Assembly: GCA_947629735.1 (NCBI GenBank)
Contig: CANREX010000073.1
Coordinates: 1 to 7,217, forward strand
Length of the DNA stretch: 7,217 bases
Source of the DNA: an uncultured Clostridia bacterium
GTDB lineage: Bacteria; Bacillota; Clostridia; Christensenellales; Borkfalkiaceae
Direction: 5' to 3'
Shown one piece after another: positions 5,387 through 7,217 of the stretch (positions are counted from its first letter, which is position 1; every line of letters begins with the position of its first letter). The notes beneath the pieces were generated by a model. That model did no database searches and was not told where the DNA came from. It worked only from the letters and a program-made list of their open reading frames with translations. The position numbers were made by a program, and so were the translations under genes.

Positions 5387-6219
5387 AGAAAAGAGAACTG
5401 AATTGCAAATTGATCGTGTCGGACTTCGACGGAACTCTCGCCGATTCAAACAATGTAGTGAGCGAAGAAAACGTCGGCGCGATAAACTCATACGTCGCGG
5501 CGGGCGGGATATTCGCCGTCTGCACGGGCAGGATATTGCCCTCAATTTTGCCGCGCGTCAGGCAGATAGGGCTTAAAGGGCTGGTGATAGCCTGTCAGGG
5601 GTCTGTCATCGCGGATATAGAGAGCGGCAGGATAATAAGAAACGTAAAACTCAACTGTCGGCAGACGGCGTATATATGCAAAAAGCTCGAAGAAGTCGGC
5701 GCAAACGTGCAGGTTTTCACCGACGAGGGCTTTTATACGGATATCCCCGCGGAAGCCGAACACTTGAAACTTTATGAAAATATAACGGGCATAACCGCCA
5801 TGCACACGGACGTCGCCGTCTCCGAATACGTAAAACGCAACGACATTTCCTGCCAGAAAGTCGCAACGCTCATGGAACATAAAGACCAAGCCGCGCTGTA
5901 CGAAAAGCTCTGCGGCATCTTCGGCGACGAATACGAAGTGACTTGCAGCGCAAAAGTGCTGATAGAGATAATTCCCGTGGGCGAAAACAAGGGCTCCGCG
6001 CTAAAATATCTCTCCGCGCATTACAAGATAGAAAGGGAAAGAACGTGCGCGATAGGCGATAATTTGAACGATTTACCCATGCTGCAAGCGGCGTGCTACG
6101 GCGTGGCGGTGGGGAATTGCTCTCCGCTGCTCGCGAAAGAGGTAAAATATATCACGGTAACCAACGACGAAAACGCCGTGGCGAAGGTCATAGAAGATTT
6201 CGGGTATCTCGGGCAATGA
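5383..6219 (+). CDS. HAD superfamily hydrolase, Cof type (subfamily IIB)
   Basis: The product is 278 residues with all four HAD motifs: I, DFDGT (D14 nucleophile, D16 acid/base); II, CTGR (T48); III, K203 in GENKGSALKYL; and IV, GDNLNDLPML (D226, D230). The insertion between motifs II and III is the alpha/beta cap of subfamily IIB (Cof/YbdK-like group), which dephosphorylates sugar phosphates, flavin mononucleotide, pyridoxal phosphate and similar small cytoplasmic substrates. The exact substrate cannot be read from the sequence. Its ATG overlaps the uvrC stop (ATGA at 5383-5386) and has only a weak purine run upstream, so translation is probably coupled to uvrC. Confidence 0.93.
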   Translation: MKKRELNCKLIVSDFDGTLADSNNVVSEENVGAINSYVAAGGIFAVCTGRILPSILPRVRQIGLKGLVIACQGSVIADIESGRIIRNVKLNCRQTAYICKKLEEVGANVQVFTDEGFYTDIPAEAEHLKLYENITGITAMHTDVAVSEYVKRNDISCQKVATLMEHKDQAALYEKLCGIFGDEYEVTCSAKVLIEIIPVGENKGSALKYLSAHYKIERERTCAIGDNLNDLPMLQAACYGVAVGNCSPLLAKEVKYITVTNDENAVAKVIEDFGYLGQ

Positions 6220-7217
6220 TTGAAATTTTAGCTCCTGCGGGCGACAAACAGTGCGCATTGGCGGCGATAAATGCGGGTGCGGACGCGATATATCTCGGTC
6301 TGACTGATTTTTCCGCCCGTTCCTCGGCAAAAAATTTCAGCGGCGAGGAGTTTGCGGAAATCTCCGCGCTCGCCCGTCTTTTCGGCGTCAAAGTCTACGT
6401 CGCGATGAATACCCTCGTCAAGCAGGAAGAGCTTGAAAATTTCGTAAAGACCGCGGTTGATGTCCACAACGCCGGCGCGGACGCCCTGATTTTGCAGGAC
6501 GTCTACCTCGGCGCGTACCTGAAAAAGACCTACCCGCAGCTTGTTTTGCACCTGTCCACACAGGCGGGCATATGCAACGAATACGGCGCGCGCCTCGCCA
6601 AAGAGTGCGGCTTTTCTCGCGTCATAGCGGCAAGGGAGACGTCTTTGGACGATTTAATGAATATTTCTTCCGTCATTGAAACGGAATCGTTCGTGCAGGG
6701 CGCGCTGTGCACATGCTTTTCGGGGCAGTGCTACTTTTCGTCCTTTGCGGGCGGGAACAGCGGCAACCGAGGCAAATGCAAACAGCCCTGCCGCAAGCGC
6801 TACCGCATAGACCGCGCGGGTCATGAGGAATTTTCCTACGCGCTGTCGCTTTCCGATTTGTCCGTGGGCGGCGACGTGGAAAAGTACGTGCGGGCGGGCG
6901 TGAGCTCGTTCAAGATAGAGGGCAGGATGCGCCGCCCCGAATATGTGGCAGCGGCGGTGAAGTACTACAAAAAACTGCTCGGCGGCGGCAAGGTAGAAGA
7001 AGAGCTTTCCGCCTTGAAGCGCACCTACAACAGGGGCAATTACACAAAAGGGCTTGCGTTCGGTCAGGATAAAACGCTCATTTCCTCGGCGGTGCAGGGG
7101 CATATAGGCGAATTTGCGGGGGTAATCTCCGTCGTAAACGGAAAATATCTCTGCGGAAGCGGCATAAAGGCGGGGGAAGGCGACTGCTTTAAAATTCTGC
7201 GCGGCGGAAAGGAGCTG
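6216..7217 (+). CDS. Peptidase U32 family protein, probable RlhA/TrhP-like RNA hydroxylation factor (3' end outside window)
   Basis: An ATG overlapping the HAD gene's stop (ATGA 6216-6219) opens a frame of 334 codons with no stop before the window ends. The N-terminus MIEILAPAGDKQ, then GADAIYLGL, LSTQAG and FVQGALC..FSGQCYFSS, is the U32 signature. Cysteines C165, C172, C188 and C192 (GALC, GQC, GKC, QPC) sit at the four positions that hold an iron-sulfur cluster in RlhA/TrhP-type members. SGNRGKC, FKIEGRMRRPEYV and YNRGNYTKG are also typical. Despite the peptidase name, characterised relatives hydroxylate RNA: RlhA a cytidine of 23S rRNA and TrhP uridine 34 of tRNA. Others (UbiU/UbiV) act in quinone synthesis, and some U32 proteins are described as collagenases. 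Which role applies here is not decided; the RNA-modifying type is the best inference for a Clostridia housekeeping operon. Confidence 0.92.
   Translation, partial: MIEILAPAGDKQCALAAINAGADAIYLGLTDFSARSSAKNFSGEEFAEISALARLFGVKVYVAMNTLVKQEELENFVKTAVDVHNAGADALILQDVYLGAYLKKTYPQLVLHLSTQAGICNEYGARLAKECGFSRVIAARETSLDDLMNISSVIETESFVQGALCTCFSGQCYFSSFAGGNSGNRGKCKQPCRKRYRIDRAGHEEFSYALSLSDLSVGGDVEKYVRAGVSSFKIEGRMRRPEYVAAAVKYYKKLLGGGKVEEELSALKRTYNRGNYTKGLAFGQDKTLISSAVQGHIGEFAGVISVVNGKYLCGSGIKAGEGDCFKILRGGKEL

Noticed and set aside
6228..7103. Several open frames on the minus strand over the U32 gene and elsewhere
   Set aside because: They are shadows of GC-rich coding sequence on the + strand; their translations show no recognisable domains and no ribosome sites stand out.
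1..7217. Undescribed defence or mobile system
   Set aside because: Every sizeable + strand frame is assigned to a known family, and no transposase, integrase, repeat array or toxin-antitoxin pair is visible.

Overview
The window looks like a chromosomal piece of a moderately GC-rich member of the Bacillota (Firmicutes), most likely an uncultured Clostridia-type bacterium. This rests on consensus TTGACA/TATAAT promoters, a clear AAGGAGG ribosome site, U-tailed hairpin terminators, heavy use of ATA for isoleucine alongside GC-rich codons, a collagen-like/phage-fibre-like protein, and best-fitting protein families that are standard Clostridia housekeeping genes. The taxonomic call is inference; no rRNA or tRNA is present.

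Layout, all real genes on the + strand. (1) 1-267 is the C-terminal end of a collagen-like, fibre-type protein, closed by a strong UUCG-tetraloop terminator at 364-392. (2) 398-2945 is a copper-export locus. A perfect-consensus promoter has a 10-bp inverted repeat (candidate operator) over its -35 box and drives a Cu(I) P1B-type ATPase (copA). That gene is broken: about 38 nt that should encode the TGDN segment are missing, which also shifts the frame near 2200, and the phosphorylation motif reads DKTAT instead of DKTGT. A CopZ-like metal-binding domain is joined in frame to the ATPase C-terminus but has its own ribosome site and ATG at 2730, so a free chaperone can probably still be made. (3) 3000-3519 is a separate transcription unit for an ArsR/SmtB-family repressor, ending in a terminator. 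(4) 3531-7217 is a three-gene operon: uvrC (excision-repair nuclease), a Cof-type HAD phosphatase and a U32-family protein that runs off the window. The genes overlap by ATGA junctions, and the uvrC promoter lies so close to its start codon that the mRNA should have almost no leader.

Functionally, the left half is metal homeostasis (pump, chaperone, metal-responsive repressor) and the right half is a nucleic-acid maintenance operon. I see no CRISPR array, tRNA, rRNA, insertion sequence or obvious new multi-gene system. The most notable points are the doubly damaged but otherwise complete copper pump, the in-frame pump-chaperone fusion with an internal translation start, and the large palindrome over the copA -35 box.
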